From: Hofstenia miamia
Taxonomy: Eukaryota; Xenacoelomorpha; Acoela; Hofsteniidae
Length of the DNA stretch: 64,000 nucleotides
Direction: 5' to 3'
Assembly: GCA_900660155.1 (NCBI GenBank)
Contig: CABFPE010000006.1
Coordinates: 222,172 to 286,171 of the forward strand
The notes below the pieces were generated by a model, which made no database searches, was not told where the DNA came from, and saw only the letters and a program-made list of their open reading frames with translations. The position numbers and the translations under genes were made by a program. Shown here one piece after another: positions 38,401 through 45,986 of the stretch; position 1 is the stretch's first letter; each line of letters starts with the position of its first letter.

Positions 38401-39161
38401 TATAAAAATACAGGTATATTCATGATAAAAATCCGATGGATTACTTATGCTGTAGTACAAACAGGCTACTAGAGTAAAACACGATAAGTTGAAAATATTT
38501 GTATAGTATATCATGAGTTTCTGCAGTACTAACTGAACTTGCATAATTTCCTAACGCATTCAAAATTTGCACTAAATCACAGTGAAATTTTTCGGCCTGC
38601 ATTGATCAATTACAAAAATAAAGTTCCAAATCCATGAGTATGTAATACAGAAGATTCGTTTATTTAGTACTAGGAGGAATTTATCGTTTGCTAAAATTTA
38701 TTTTAGCTGCAACTTTAAATGTGGAACTTAGAGATGTGCATGTACGTTAGCAGTAATTGATTTGTACGAACTTGCTATTAACTGTTGAAAAATTTAGAAG
38801 AGCAGATGGTGTGATTTTGCTGTATGATTGTACTTGTCAAGAGTCATTCTTAAATGTTCGTGAATGGATGCAGGCTATTGAACAAACCGTTTCTCATTCC
38901 ATTCCAATAATTATCTGTGCAAATAAGACTGATTTACCGGAGTCAGCACAGTGTGTTAGTTCTTCCAATGGAAGCAAGCTAGCAGCCTCGTATGGATGTG
39001 TCTTCATCGAAATAAGTGCACGCAGTGGAACAAATATAGAGATTGTGGCTGACAAAATGAGCTCAATGCTTTGGGATTCAGAGGAAAAGGAAATCATTGA
39101 AGGGATTTCGCTCGCAAGTTCAAATTCAAAAGCTAAAAACAAGCTTTTTTGCTGTAGTTAG
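12841..39161 (+). CDS. RASEF: RASEF (Ras and EF-hand domain protein, Rab45-like), complete gene, 8 coding exons
   Basis: Joined exons: 12841-12940, 21870-22025, 23572-23860, 30169-30433, 30538-30806, 33804-34158, 34553-34824, 38798-39161. All junctions are GT/AG and all phases agree, giving 689 residues; human RASEF is about 740. Two EF-hands lie at residues 16-27 and 50-61. A coiled coil covers about 180-360, including TLQTANRRLQ, which matches the human [11 protein letters not shown] segment. A Ser/Asp/Glu-rich linker covers about 361-478. The Rab domain has GDASVGKS (505-512), switch-I Thr530, WDTAGQE (552-558), NKTD (611-614) and ISAR (641-644). The protein ends Cys-Cys-Ser, a likely geranylgeranylation site. 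The family links calcium sensing and coiled-coil assembly to a membrane-attached Rab switch in vesicle traffic. The start is the first in-frame ATG after a stop at 12775, in a good context (AAAATGG). No upstream exon or promoter was identified. Confidence 0.93.
12941..14555 (+). other. RASEF intron 1, first part
   Basis: AT-rich intron sequence without a recognised element. The whole of intron 1 runs 12941-21869, about 8.9 kb. Confidence 0.6.
14556..14966 (-). mobile_element. Tc1/mariner transposase fragment (DDE, C-terminal half)
   Basis: On the minus strand a 130-residue frame contains FIHDGAHYHRLK followed by CTQHISVFECPGKSTGLNHL and ENAWNLIKPKL. These correspond to the Tc1 segments QQDNAPCHT and WPGNSPDLNPIENLW, so the second Asp and the final acidic position are visible. 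The N-terminal helix-turn-helix half is missing. Terminal inverted repeats were not found. The fragment lies inside RASEF intron 1, directly against the next MITE. Confidence 0.8.
14984..15471. mobile_element. Probable hAT-like MITE rich in GGATC/GATCC motifs
   Basis: The element is 14992-15463. Its left end CAAGGTTGCCGTAG and the inverse of its right end, CAGGTCTACCGTG, match with small gaps. The flanks are ATACATTG and GTACATTG, a 7-of-8 target duplication. Both arms repeat GGATATCC, GGATC and TCCAATCC motifs in opposite orientation. No coding capacity is accepted. Confidence 0.6.
15472..17214 (+). other. RASEF intron 1, no recognised element
   Basis: AT-rich intron sequence. I saw no coding block, terminal repeat or structured RNA here. 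Confidence 0.5.
17215..17575. repeat. GGTTAACCGG-type inverted-repeat element
   Basis: The left arm has AACTGTCAACGGTTAACCGG followed by AACCCGGTTAA and GGTTAACCAA. The right arm has TCAACGGTTAACCGGTTA and then GTTAACAGTTTAATTGACCAG, whose inverse begins CTGGTCAATTAAACTGTTAA. The 18-base block CAACGGTTAACCGGTTAT/C therefore occurs at both ends in direct orientation, and each copy is itself partly palindromic. This looks like a MITE, but I found no clear target duplication. Confidence 0.5.
17576..18500 (+). other. RASEF intron 1, no recognised element
   Basis: AT-rich sequence. The short open frames at 17946-18152 (+) and 18274-18477 (-) show no family resemblance and no splice logic. Confidence 0.45.
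18500..19205 (+). mobile_element. Mariner-type transposon copy with an internal deletion
   Basis: The N-terminal part (about 18590-18930) reads as a mariner helix-turn-helix region: ARKWVREFKEGR, RPGRPVAVITDEKTETI, then HEDRRIIVDQVGKELNI and ISETLGMKRL. The C-terminal part (about 18975-19195) reads SPDMS, then EPIRGQRFRSEEDINAA and LWEKSVTVDEG, which match the end of mariner transposase. The central catalytic part is largely missing, and frames change at the junction. It is a dead internally deleted copy inside RASEF intron 1. Confidence 0.8.
19320..20035 (+). mobile_element. LINE C-terminal reverse transcriptase fragment
   Basis: Begins at the catalytic box (LIKFADGMT, corresponding to KFADD-T). 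It continues through the thumb region (KILGVSINNKLCWKAHFE, RKAASRLTILRRLR) and a C-terminal tail with a CAPLFVG motif, as in Jockey/CR1-type elements. The copy is 5'-truncated and carries frame changes near its end. It is inside RASEF intron 1. Confidence 0.75.
20036..21235 (+). other. RASEF intron 1, no recognised element
   Basis: AT-rich. One short GGGTTGGGGTTAGGGTGTTAG patch (about 20367-20387) is only faintly telomere-like and is not a repeat array. Confidence 0.45.
21236..21584. mobile_element. AATCGCA-type MITE with CCTAA-rich interior
   Basis: The left end GCCAGATTTTTAATCGCA and the inverse of the right end, GCCGGATTTTTAATCGCA, differ at one position. Further AATCGCA or ATCGCA copies follow inside the left arm (near 21263, 21291 and 21308). 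The centre (21345-21520) repeats CCTAA and TAAGCC words at irregular spacing. No target duplication longer than 2-3 bp was evident. Lies in RASEF intron 1, about 290 bases before exon 2. Confidence 0.6.
21870..22025 (+). CDS. RASEF: RASEF exon 2 (second EF-hand)
   Basis: Acceptor CATTTTTAG. Encodes EMGLEKEFAVEIFNSLD and the canonical EF-hand loop DVNKDGKVSLDE, with Asp, Asn, Asp, Gly and Glu in the calcium-ligand positions. FIQGF follows, as in the human protein (FARGF). The donor GTTCGT is weak, phase 1. Confidence 0.9.
22146..22212. repeat. (AAT)n microsatellite flanking a LINE
   Basis: About 22 uninterrupted AAT units directly 5' of the LINE copy. Further AAT/TAA runs lie inside the element (22467-22486) and after it (23376-23390 and 23419-23457). 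Confidence 0.95.
22213..23392 (+). mobile_element. R2/R4-like LINE, C-terminal half with zinc knuckle and restriction-like endonuclease
   Basis: A long open frame (read from 22128 through the AAT run to 23336) contains the conserved segment TWAIPVLRYSAGIVRW, then LDRETRKVL and DVDRLYMARHKGGKGLLSVE. These mark the end of the reverse transcriptase/linker of restriction-like-endonuclease LINEs. A CCHC zinc knuckle follows: CRLCKKEAETVDHLTAGC. Then comes the endonuclease core RRPDIVVVDKEK, GTVIDIAVP and EKIDKYRELAEEIERLW, which gives the PD...D...K pattern. The frame ends LRLPGNW. A short 3' region (GATACCAGCATGAAG) is followed by TAA repeats. The copy is 5'-truncated and sits in TAA repeats, as known for Dong/R4-clade elements. 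The clade is my inference; the RLE type is clear. It lies within RASEF intron 2. Confidence 0.85.
23572..23860 (+). CDS. RASEF: RASEF exon 3 (basic segment and start of coiled coil)
   Basis: Acceptor CCAATTTAG. Encodes a basic, serine-rich stretch (RARSAFRQKSSS, NRRRSS), then FQEELDAINDQCDNLVSHI and a helical segment ending KKESQQLETILT. It aligns by position with the human segment from IPREEQVSTLYQN to the first coiled coil. The donor is GTTAGT, phase 2. Confidence 0.88.
23861..25918 (+). other. RASEF intron 3, first part
   Basis: AT-rich intron sequence with no element recognised. The short frames at 23869-24240 overlap on both strands and have no splice consistency with the gene. Confidence 0.5.
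25919..26686. mobile_element. Pogo-like MITE interrupted by a hAT MITE
   Basis: The left end TGCAATAGAACTCCTCTATAG and the inverse of the right end, TGCAGTAGAACTCCCCTTAG, are terminal inverted repeats in the pogo/Tigger style. The left part carries a degenerate tandem of about 20 bp built on CTCTATAATGAAC (25930-26020). A hAT MITE at 26363-26655 splits the right end, so the last 23 bases of the outer element lie beyond the insert. Confidence 0.65.
26355..26663. mobile_element. hAT MITE with perfect 8-bp target duplication, nested
   Basis: The element 26363-26655 (293 bp) begins CAGGGCCGTGGCT and ends with AGCCACGGGCCTG, inverted repeats with one mismatch. ACCGCAAT lies exactly on both sides (26355-26362 and 26656-26663). 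It is GC-richer than its surroundings near the left end (GGGGCCATGGCCC). It is inserted in the pogo-like MITE and is therefore younger than it. Confidence 0.88.
26837..28661 (-). mobile_element. PIF/Harbinger transposon derivative with repeated terminal units
   Basis: The element is 26840-28658 and is flanked by TTA on both sides (26837-26839 and 28659-28661), the target duplication of PIF/Harbinger elements. The ends are CCCCCGTCGCACACTGCCGT and the inverse of CGGCAGTGTGCGACGGGCC. The unit GTCGCACACTGCCGTTAAG occurs eight times: at about 26844, 26900, 26936(inv) and 27026(inv) on the left, and 28490(inv), 28520, 28599 and 28635(inv) on the right. Inside, on the minus strand, 28261-28016 encodes EEETEITRKRWINPYLALRE and FRLLKQFD, which resemble the start of a Harbinger transposase (the RRWW..P region). 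The catalytic part is absent, so the copy depends on a full relative. Confidence 0.85.
28016..28261 (-). pseudogene. N-terminal Harbinger transposase remnant
   Basis: An 81-residue frame contains RKRWINPYLALREEEEPTF, the family's conserved start (basic residues, RRWW-like, then Pro and an Arg-rich/acidic turn). It stops before any DDE catalytic residue. It lies within the Harbinger derivative and is oriented against RASEF. It could be an exon of the original transposase whose other parts were deleted. Confidence 0.55.
28662..30168 (+). other. RASEF intron 3, last part
   Basis: AT-rich. A 76-codon frame at 28666-28896 ends just before GTGAGC but does not fit the exon phases. Otherwise nothing is recognised. 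Confidence 0.5.
30169..30433 (+). CDS. RASEF: RASEF exon 4 (coiled coil)
   Basis: Acceptor CTTTCTAG, completing an ACA codon. Encodes MNARHLQELYDMESEMNSSI followed by a highly charged heptad-like helix (EKEKIEHETAKRLDTIRLEA) through GTENTNLK. The donor is GTAAAG, phase 0. This corresponds to the human segment around LSELEEEMDQRIQAAE. Confidence 0.92.
30538..30806 (+). CDS. RASEF: RASEF exon 5 (coiled coil, most conserved part)
   Basis: Separated from exon 4 by a 104-base intron. Acceptor AAATTTAG. Encodes KNILEAQSSVLLLREEMSK, then QYNEDIESFSEQLITLQTAN and RRLQESSNELRTAL. The last part matches the human [23 protein letters not shown] closely. The donor is GTATGT, phase 2, after a His-rich end (YHQHHAF). 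Confidence 0.93.
30807..32685 (+). other. RASEF intron 5, first part
   Basis: Mostly AT-rich. A GC-richer patch at about 31540-31675 (CCGGACGGGCTCGATCCGC, then GCCGAGGGGGTCGAGG) stands out and could be the body of an unrecognised SINE or MITE. Confidence 0.4.
32690..33350 (-). mobile_element. Tc1/mariner-superfamily transposase remnant (DEKW type)
   Basis: On the minus strand, YIDEKWW appears near 33190-33170 (first catalytic Asp region, DEKWF in relatives), then KKVPTGTGLQHG. Further on come a GHIIVEMANNDIH-like segment near 32930 and PEYNIQDCFVHSHVENFL near 32800-32745, which matches SPDLNPIEN-type sequence. DDENELYDFLKNQLL follows. The blocks are in order but in shifting frames, so this is an old dead copy inside RASEF intron 5. 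Confidence 0.65.
33804..34158 (+). CDS. RASEF: RASEF exon 6 (acidic/serine-rich linker)
   Basis: Acceptor TTTTTTTAG, completing a GCT codon. Encodes a disordered, Ser/Asp/Glu-rich linker (EIMEFDETDSGRFSLISSPS, DSVSSVSIGSQ) between the coiled coil and the Rab domain, as in the human protein. The exon end is ambiguous: GTACAC at 34159 and GTATGT at 34174 are both in phase 0, and the longer form adds VHSKR. Confidence 0.85.
34553..34824 (+). CDS. RASEF: RASEF exon 7 (Rab GTPase, P-loop to switch II)
   Basis: Acceptor CTCATTTAG, phase 0. Encodes RTYRVAMAGDASVGKSS (P-loop), SATLGFDFYTKK (switch I with the conserved Thr) and [20 protein letters not shown] (switch II with the catalytic Gln). The donor is GTAAAG, phase 2. 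Confidence 0.97.
34850..35260 (+). mobile_element. LINE reverse transcriptase fragment
   Basis: Reads SGVPQKSILG, then LLLFPIFINDFI and CVLFAYDTRILFSA across two frames. These correspond to [20 protein letters not shown] and FADDT in LINE reverse transcriptases. It is a short dead piece just inside RASEF intron 7. Its right part (35150-35240) reads like a LINE C-terminal tail. Confidence 0.65.
36290..37090 (+). mobile_element. LINE reverse transcriptase fragment
   Basis: The first block LFQYGFRKMGSTTGLIIGVH, then DDILKAFVRVEHSQVIGAL, corresponds to the QFGFRKGRST and DFSKAFD-V-H motifs. The second block (36687-37019) has HWYTQHKFIVNKDKSKEIIV and ITILDLMV, which match the region after the YADD box. 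The palm motif between them is lost or scrambled. Dead copy in RASEF intron 7. Confidence 0.65.
37091..38797 (+). other. RASEF intron 7, last part
   Basis: AT-rich. There is a short run of cytosines at 37109-37121. The 68-codon frame at 37816-38022 has no recognised family. Nothing else is supported. Confidence 0.45.
38798..39161 (+). CDS. RASEF: RASEF exon 8 (Rab GTPase C-terminal half, stop)
   Basis: Acceptor AAATTTAG, completing the Arg codon of SYFR. Encodes RADGVILLYDCTCQESFLN and REW, then IIICANKTDL (guanine-base recognition) and EISARSG. It ends with a basic/serine tail and LFCCS. Two adjacent cysteines near the end are typical Rab prenylation residues. Confidence 0.96.
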
Positions 39162-39227
39162 CCCTCGCGCAGTAGATCAAAAAGATCAATATTTATATTT
39201 TTATTTGAATTGTGGTAATTTTTACTG

Positions 39228-39233
39228 AATAAA
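39228..39233 (+). terminator. Likely RASEF polyadenylation signal
   Basis: AATAAA lies 67 bases after the RASEF stop codon. This is the first such hexamer downstream. Confidence 0.5.
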
Positions 39234-39457
39234 TTTGATTTTTTAGAGGCCCAGTTTTTCTTCGAAAACATATATAAACAGTTATTGAATTAAAATTTTT
39301 ATCAGACTTCAAAGAAAATTAGATTTTATATTTATTCCAAAAAAGCATTTACAAATACGTGACTTAAATATATTATGTAGGTTTGTGGGTGACCATTAAG
39401 TTTTTTCTACTAAAATCTTGAAATATCGAAAAAATAGTAGAACTTTGAGCAATGGTG

Positions 39458-39460
<3 letters not shown>

Positions 39461-39488
<28 letters not shown>

Positions 39489-39492
39489 TATA
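39461..39492. repeat. (AT)n microsatellite
   Basis: TATATATA run between the two convergent genes. Confidence 0.9.
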
Positions 39493-39896
39493 ATTTCATA
39501 ACTTAGTGAATGGTATGGAAATAGAGACATACATGTAAAAATGAGATTCATTTAGAATGCAAGCATTTCATTTCCCTGTTCTATAGAAACAGTTTTGAAA
39601 AAGATGTTTTCGCTAATTCTGAGAAACCTATTTGTTGCTAATTTATACTAGTCTGTTTAAAACTACAAGCTATCTTTAATAAATGTTTGCTGCACTTAAA
39701 ATATAAAAGGAGCTAACATGCAGATTGGAATCAAATATATATTAGCGTAAATAATTCTAAATGTGATTTATAAACATCCGGTAGAACAGAACTAAAACTA
39801 TATTTTTTCTCTAAACTTAAACAAAAATAAAGATTTGAGTCTACAATTTTGCTTAGAAATTCATATTTACAAACAAATCATGCAAAATTGAGTCGT

Positions 39897-39982
39897 TCAT
39901 TCGCTGCAACAGGAAATCCACGAATATATCAATTTCCACGTATATCCTCCATCTTTCGAATGATGTATTCCTTGATAATTGC
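39897..39982 (-). CDS. F5/8C gene, exon 14 (last, Asp-box, stop)
   Basis: Acceptor ATTTTAG, phase 1. Encodes NYQGIHHSKDGGYTWKLIYS, then WISCCSE and a TGA stop. SxDxGxTW is a textbook Asp-box. An earlier donor-like GT inside the exon could extend the gene, but no acceptor exon was seen before RASEF begins. Confidence 0.7.
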
Positions 39983-42900
39983 CTAAAATCGAATATGAAT
40001 TTTAACAGAAGCTTCTAACAAAATGCAAGCCTCAAAATTACACAGTGACTTTTAAATGCTAGTGGAATACTCAAAAACTAAATTTTAAATCAGGAATAAA
40101 AATTGCTCTGTGAAACGATTGTCCTCATAGTTTTTGATGTAAAACTTTGAGTATTTTTCCTGTTAAGGCATGATTCTCAATTTTATAATAGTAATATGGA
40201 AAATGTAATTTTCATTTTTTTTGCATAGACTAATAATTGTTATTTAAAATTTTATGTAAAATTTTTCACGATTTTATTTGCACATTATGGCCGTGGTAAC
40301 GATTAGATCAATCCCATATTGACTACATTATTGATGCTGATATAAAATATTCAGTCAATCTAAACATGAAATTACCTCTAAATATGTTCAACTCATCAAA
40401 AACATCATCCAATTCGGGATCTGTATCTTGAACAGTAGTCGATGTCATGTACTCGGGCATTATTTTAGCTGATTTATAATAACTGCTTTTTGAAATCGAG
40501 AAAAACTCCTAAAATTAAAAATAAGTTAAATTTACAGAACTGAATTTAAATCCTAAAAATCCTTTAGACGCTTTTTCTAATAAACTGTTTGCAGTAAATC
40601 CCAGCATAAAATATATTTGTGAAAGTAGAACTTTAATAGATGATATTATTAAAATTTGCTGGCATTTATATAGAGGAACATAAAAATATTTCAATTTTTT
40701 TACTAATATTAGTATTAACTAACTAGATATTAAAAACTACATATCTACTTATAATAGATTTCGAACGTTTGATATCAATAATTATTCAAAAAAACACCAC
40801 TTAAATTATGTTTTTGTAATTTTCTTTAAAAGTTAGAAATACTTTAATTCAAAACAAGCCAAGCATTTTCTACAATTTGCGGTAGTTTTATCAAAATTTT
40901 GTAAGCACTTATGACCGGGCACGGAAAAAGGCTTACGGGCACAGACCGGGCATACGAGCTCTGAACGTAGCATTATTATTTGTTGTTGTTGATGGTATTC
41001 GAGGATCATAATTCTTAAAACCATTTCATCGAAATGCATTTTATTAATTTATAGGAATTTTCTACACAGATATTGTATATCTATGTATGTGTATTTCATG
41101 TAACACTAATCTTCATGTAGATTCCTAACAGAAATTCAACATAGTACATAAAATCTAATGCCTTGTCTTCATCAATTTTAAAGAGTTTCATTTCTTCTGA
41201 TATCGCACTGATGAAAATATGATACTTATGTAGATTATATTGTAACCGTAAGAAGCGCAATTTGTTAACTTCAGAAGACATTCCATATCATTTGAATTGA
41301 AATTATCTAATTTACTTACTTTCCATGTCATACAAGCAGTGCAGTCTAGTGTCAATTTAAAGCATTTTCATAATGTTTGATGCGTCAATTGTATCTATGA
41401 GATTTTTTGCATGATTTGTCGAAAAAACTGGACTTAATTATGACTTTGTAAGATTAAACTACTTAAATTGTTTTCGATGCGTACTACATTGATAGTTGAT
41501 GTTACTCCCATGACGGTTTAAATATTCTCATTAGAGCAGGTTTTCTTGTTGCGTAAATATATTTTAGTGAAATTATATCAGTTACTGGCATAACGGGCTT
41601 AACATACGGACATGGACAAGCTAACGGGCATATTTTTATAAGTACTGGCTACGGGCTGGGCACGGGCCCTACCCTAGCATATGATTTTAAAAAGCTTTTG
41701 ATTTGGGCTCGTAATAATGATATGTTACTCAATATTGATAAATTGCAATTCTTCGATCGTCATTGTCGAGTAACTTGTCTGATTTATCATTGCTTCCTGT
41801 TGGCTGTTTCGAGAGTTCTGTTAAAGATCTCGGTATCATCGTTTGCTTATTGCTATGCACTTACAGCTTTTTGATTTACTCTAACCATGTTAATGGTTGC
41901 TATGACTTCGATGTTTTCAGTTTCTTTTCTGTTTACACTCCCAGAAAATCAGGACTATATTCACGTATGTTGCACTTAAAATCAATCCGTCTTTTAGGTA
42001 TTGTTTGAATCAGACTTGTCAACGAGCCGAGCTTCTAACGAGCCCAGCCGAGCTTGAGCACAGTATTTGATATACAAGGAGCCCAAAACGAGCCTATTTT
42101 AGGCAAAGCAAGTTTATAGTTCTGCTTGTTAATTTGATTGTGTAGATTTTTCTAATTTTTTGCAGTTAGTATGCCTTTCCTATAATTTTATTTAAGAAAT
42201 GTTTATTAAATAATAGGAAGAGCTATGTAAAAAATTCTTTGAGCACAATATTTTTAAAAAAATACCGAGCTAAAACGAGCCTTATTCAAAGATTTTATGT
42301 GGCGAGGCGAGGCGAGGCGAGCCGAGCTTGTAAATGTCGGCTCATTGACAAGTCTGATTTGAATCGCGTGGTTTACCTTGCAGATTTTGTTCATTGATTC
42401 TCTTCTATTAACTTATTTGTTCAACCTAAATCTCTTTTTTGGAAATCTTTTGTTGATCACTATGACAATGATGTTAGCTGTTCTCGATTTTTCCATTGCT
42501 GTTGTTCTTTTGTCACTGAACTAATCCATTTTGTCATTATTACTGATTTTTGTTTAAAAACGTGTGTTTATTTTCATATTTTTTTATTATGTTTGTCCTT
42601 ATTGAAATATTGTCTATTTACTACTACTACTACACTAAAAAAATAGATATCTGAAATTTTAAAGTGCACTGGATAGAGAATAAACCCCATTTCATTTTCA
42701 AACTTAGCTTGAGCGCCCATTTGAATGTGACGATTTCAGATGGGACTTGGGTATTCCAATGACAGAAAATAAATTAGTTAAAGTTAGTTGTTACTTCCAT
42801 TGTCTTTAGACCGCATTATTACCTGAACATTAGGTATGGAAAGAATCTGAATGTTTCTTGGACAAATCGAATTTCCATTGAAAACATTAATGCACACTTC

Positions 42901-45900
42901 AAACACACGAATAATTCTTATAAAACACCTTCATTATAACAAGGAATTCCACCATTTGATGTGTACAAATCCCAGGATTCCAAAAATTTCCTAATATTCT
43001 TGGCGGAAATTGTAGAGGAATGTGAAACTGTTTGTAACTTTAAAGGCAAAATAGATTGTTTGAGGTCAACACGACCTTAATTAAGGCTAACATTAACCAA
43101 TAAATAAGAAGTTCGTTTCATAATTTTGCAAATGTTTCAATTAATATATATATATTAACTTGTTTTTCAGATATACATAATGCTTATTTGAAGCCTCAAG
43201 CACTGAAAAGTTCAAATGATTGATAAGCAAAACTCAATTTTATATATTGATAAAAGCAGACATAGCAAGACAAATTCCATCATTTAATATAAATATTAAC
43301 TAATTTTTTATATTACAATTGAAGAAATGGGGCGAACATTACATGGAAAATGAATTGAAATGCAAGGAGAAAATATTCCAATAATACTAGTAAATGTGTC
43401 GCGCTGTCAAATAAATATTGCATTCCAAAAGATGACGGTGTAACAAAAATAAGGAATAAGATTGACTTTCAAATTCATGCGAAGGTTCATTATTATACAA
43501 TGTATTATTATCCAAATAGTCCAAACCTCAGCAACTTGATTATATAAAGTATCAATATAAAAAAATTACAAACAAGGGAGCTCTTACAAAGGTAAGCCAT
43601 CCAGCATGTGGGCTAGTTACCAAAACATTTTTGTTTCTCTAAATTGCAATTATGCTAATCTTATAAAAGTATTGTGAAAATTTTTCAATGTCATATTGTT
43701 AGCATTTGTGAGATGAATATTTCATATGTTGAAAACTCTGTAGCAAACCTGGCTATGCCTACCAAATCTTTGGCCTGACATTTAACGTTTTGACAATTCA
43801 GCGTATTTTGGAACCATATTATAGTCTTTGCCAAAAAATGTCTTCAATGTTTCGGTTGTTAGAAATGTATAAAAGTTTACTCACTGAAAATTTCAATAGA
43901 GATTTGAAAAATCAAAAGGATACCAATGTAAAATTTCAAAATGTAAATTTTATTTTTCATCACATTCTTCATAGCAATAAATCATTTTTATTGCTCATTT
44001 GCAGCAAGTTGTGGCACAAATTGTTTAGCTCTTCCAAAAGGCGTATTTTCATTAAACATATATTTTTTGAAGAATTAACTATAAGTTCATGTAATGCACT
44101 TATTTTTTAAGGTTCAAACAGATTTTTTCAAATGTTAATGAAATTTTTTTATGTGGCATAGTATATGTTTGATTGTCACCAATTGTTAATTGGCTTCCCA
44201 TGCCCTGGTCTTATCTTTAATGAATTTATCAAATTAATGTTTACTTGCTAAGATATCCAAAGCCAATTGTGTCATGCCAATTGTGTCATAAACTAGAGAA
44301 TAAAGCTAAGAACAATAACAGCTCGTAAAAATGAAATTATTTAAAAAAATTTTGAACATACTTTGCCAATATAACGCTACTTAAAATTATCTAAATTTTG
44401 GGAGTTTTGAAAAGTATTACAAATCAAGAATGGATGACTTTTGAATCAATATCAACTATTTCCACAAAGATTTCAATGAAAGAAAGGGCAGGCGTACTTT
44501 ATTTTAATGAGTTCTTTTGATTTGAAGTATGTTATATTGATTGCACATCATTAGTTGTGGAATAGATGAGATTACCACATATACAGTTAACATGTAAAAC
44601 ATGTGATTTTATTTGAAAATTCTTGCTCAAAGATACAAAACAGAAACAGTTAAAGTACTTGATCATTGCATTAAAGTTTTTGACACCTGCACATTAAGTA
44701 TTGAGAGATTTTTTTCGAAAATCATAATTTTCGAAGAAAAAAAGGAAAAAGATTCAATTTTTCAAACACGTTGATACCAGTAATTGTGTCAATATCTCAC
44801 GATTTAAATAAATAGTGCTTTTGCATAATTTTTAGTTATTTATTTTTAGTGAATAAATCTATTTACTACTACTACAAATTTCCAAATAGATTTCGAGAAA
44901 ATTGTTTGAAAATGTGGATAAACGGTTGATCCTTTTAAACCTACATCAATCAGTCTGTTTAAAGTTAAGGGAAGTTGTAATTCCTGATTCATTTTGTAAG
45001 TGTTAATTTTACCTAAAGGCTTGCCTTAAAATAGGAAAATTTATTGATATTTATATGAATTTAACAATTGAATTTAGCGGTTGATCATTACATAATTTGG
45101 AGGTTGCGCCACAAATAATTTTTAACAAGGGGGCGCAGTCCCCATGAGACCCCCTCCACTACACCACTAAATAGAGGCAAGAATGAGTAACTGCAATCTA
45201 GTATCTCGAATTCATTTGTTTCGTTGAAATTAATGTATTAGTTGAAAATAGAGAGTGCGATCGCGTGCTCAAATATACTCAACTCAAATTCCGGTTTCAA
45301 GTTGTGTCGAACATTAATGAAAATTAAGTTTTTGTAGTTAAGCATTAATTTTTCATAATACCTTATAAAAATTTGTGTGAAAAATTTCATATTGATTTTT
45401 GGATCGGGCTGAATTTGGGTACTAAATTATTAATAGAAATAGGATTGGGTTTTAGTCTTGATATTATTGTTACACCCTCACATTAGGTTTACCCTAGTTT
45501 TATCATTAACAATCTAAGCAGAATTTATGTTATTGAATGCTTACATATATAGGCATGGTATTCCAATTATATCCATCGTCATCGCTGGAAATATAATTGG
45601 CTAGAGATGATCCGACAGCAATAATTTGATTTTCAGTAAGTGGCTTTCGGTAAACCCCAATAATACTATGAGGCTTAGCATCCAAAGCTAAAGATGTTTT
45701 AGTAAAAGGGAATTCATTTTTAAATGCAATATAGAGTAATTAATTCTAACCAAATAACTTTTTAACAAAGCCCTTACTGATTAACTCACGCCAGGATTAA
45801 ATTATTATATTATACATGTGCGATACTTCACCTAAAAAGTATGATTAAATCTAATCAGCTAACCTCCTTGTGACCGAATCCTGGAAATGAAATTTCGGGT

Positions 45901-45941
45901 ATAAACTCAAGAAATTTGATGCCTTCTCTACATGCAAGACA

Positions 45942-45986
<45 letters not shown>

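Noticed and set aside
41096-41281. 61-codon frame on the minus strand between exons 13 and 12 of the F5/8C gene
   Set aside because: It lies between the GGGC-rich arms of a probable MITE, and exons 12 and 13 already match in phase 0.
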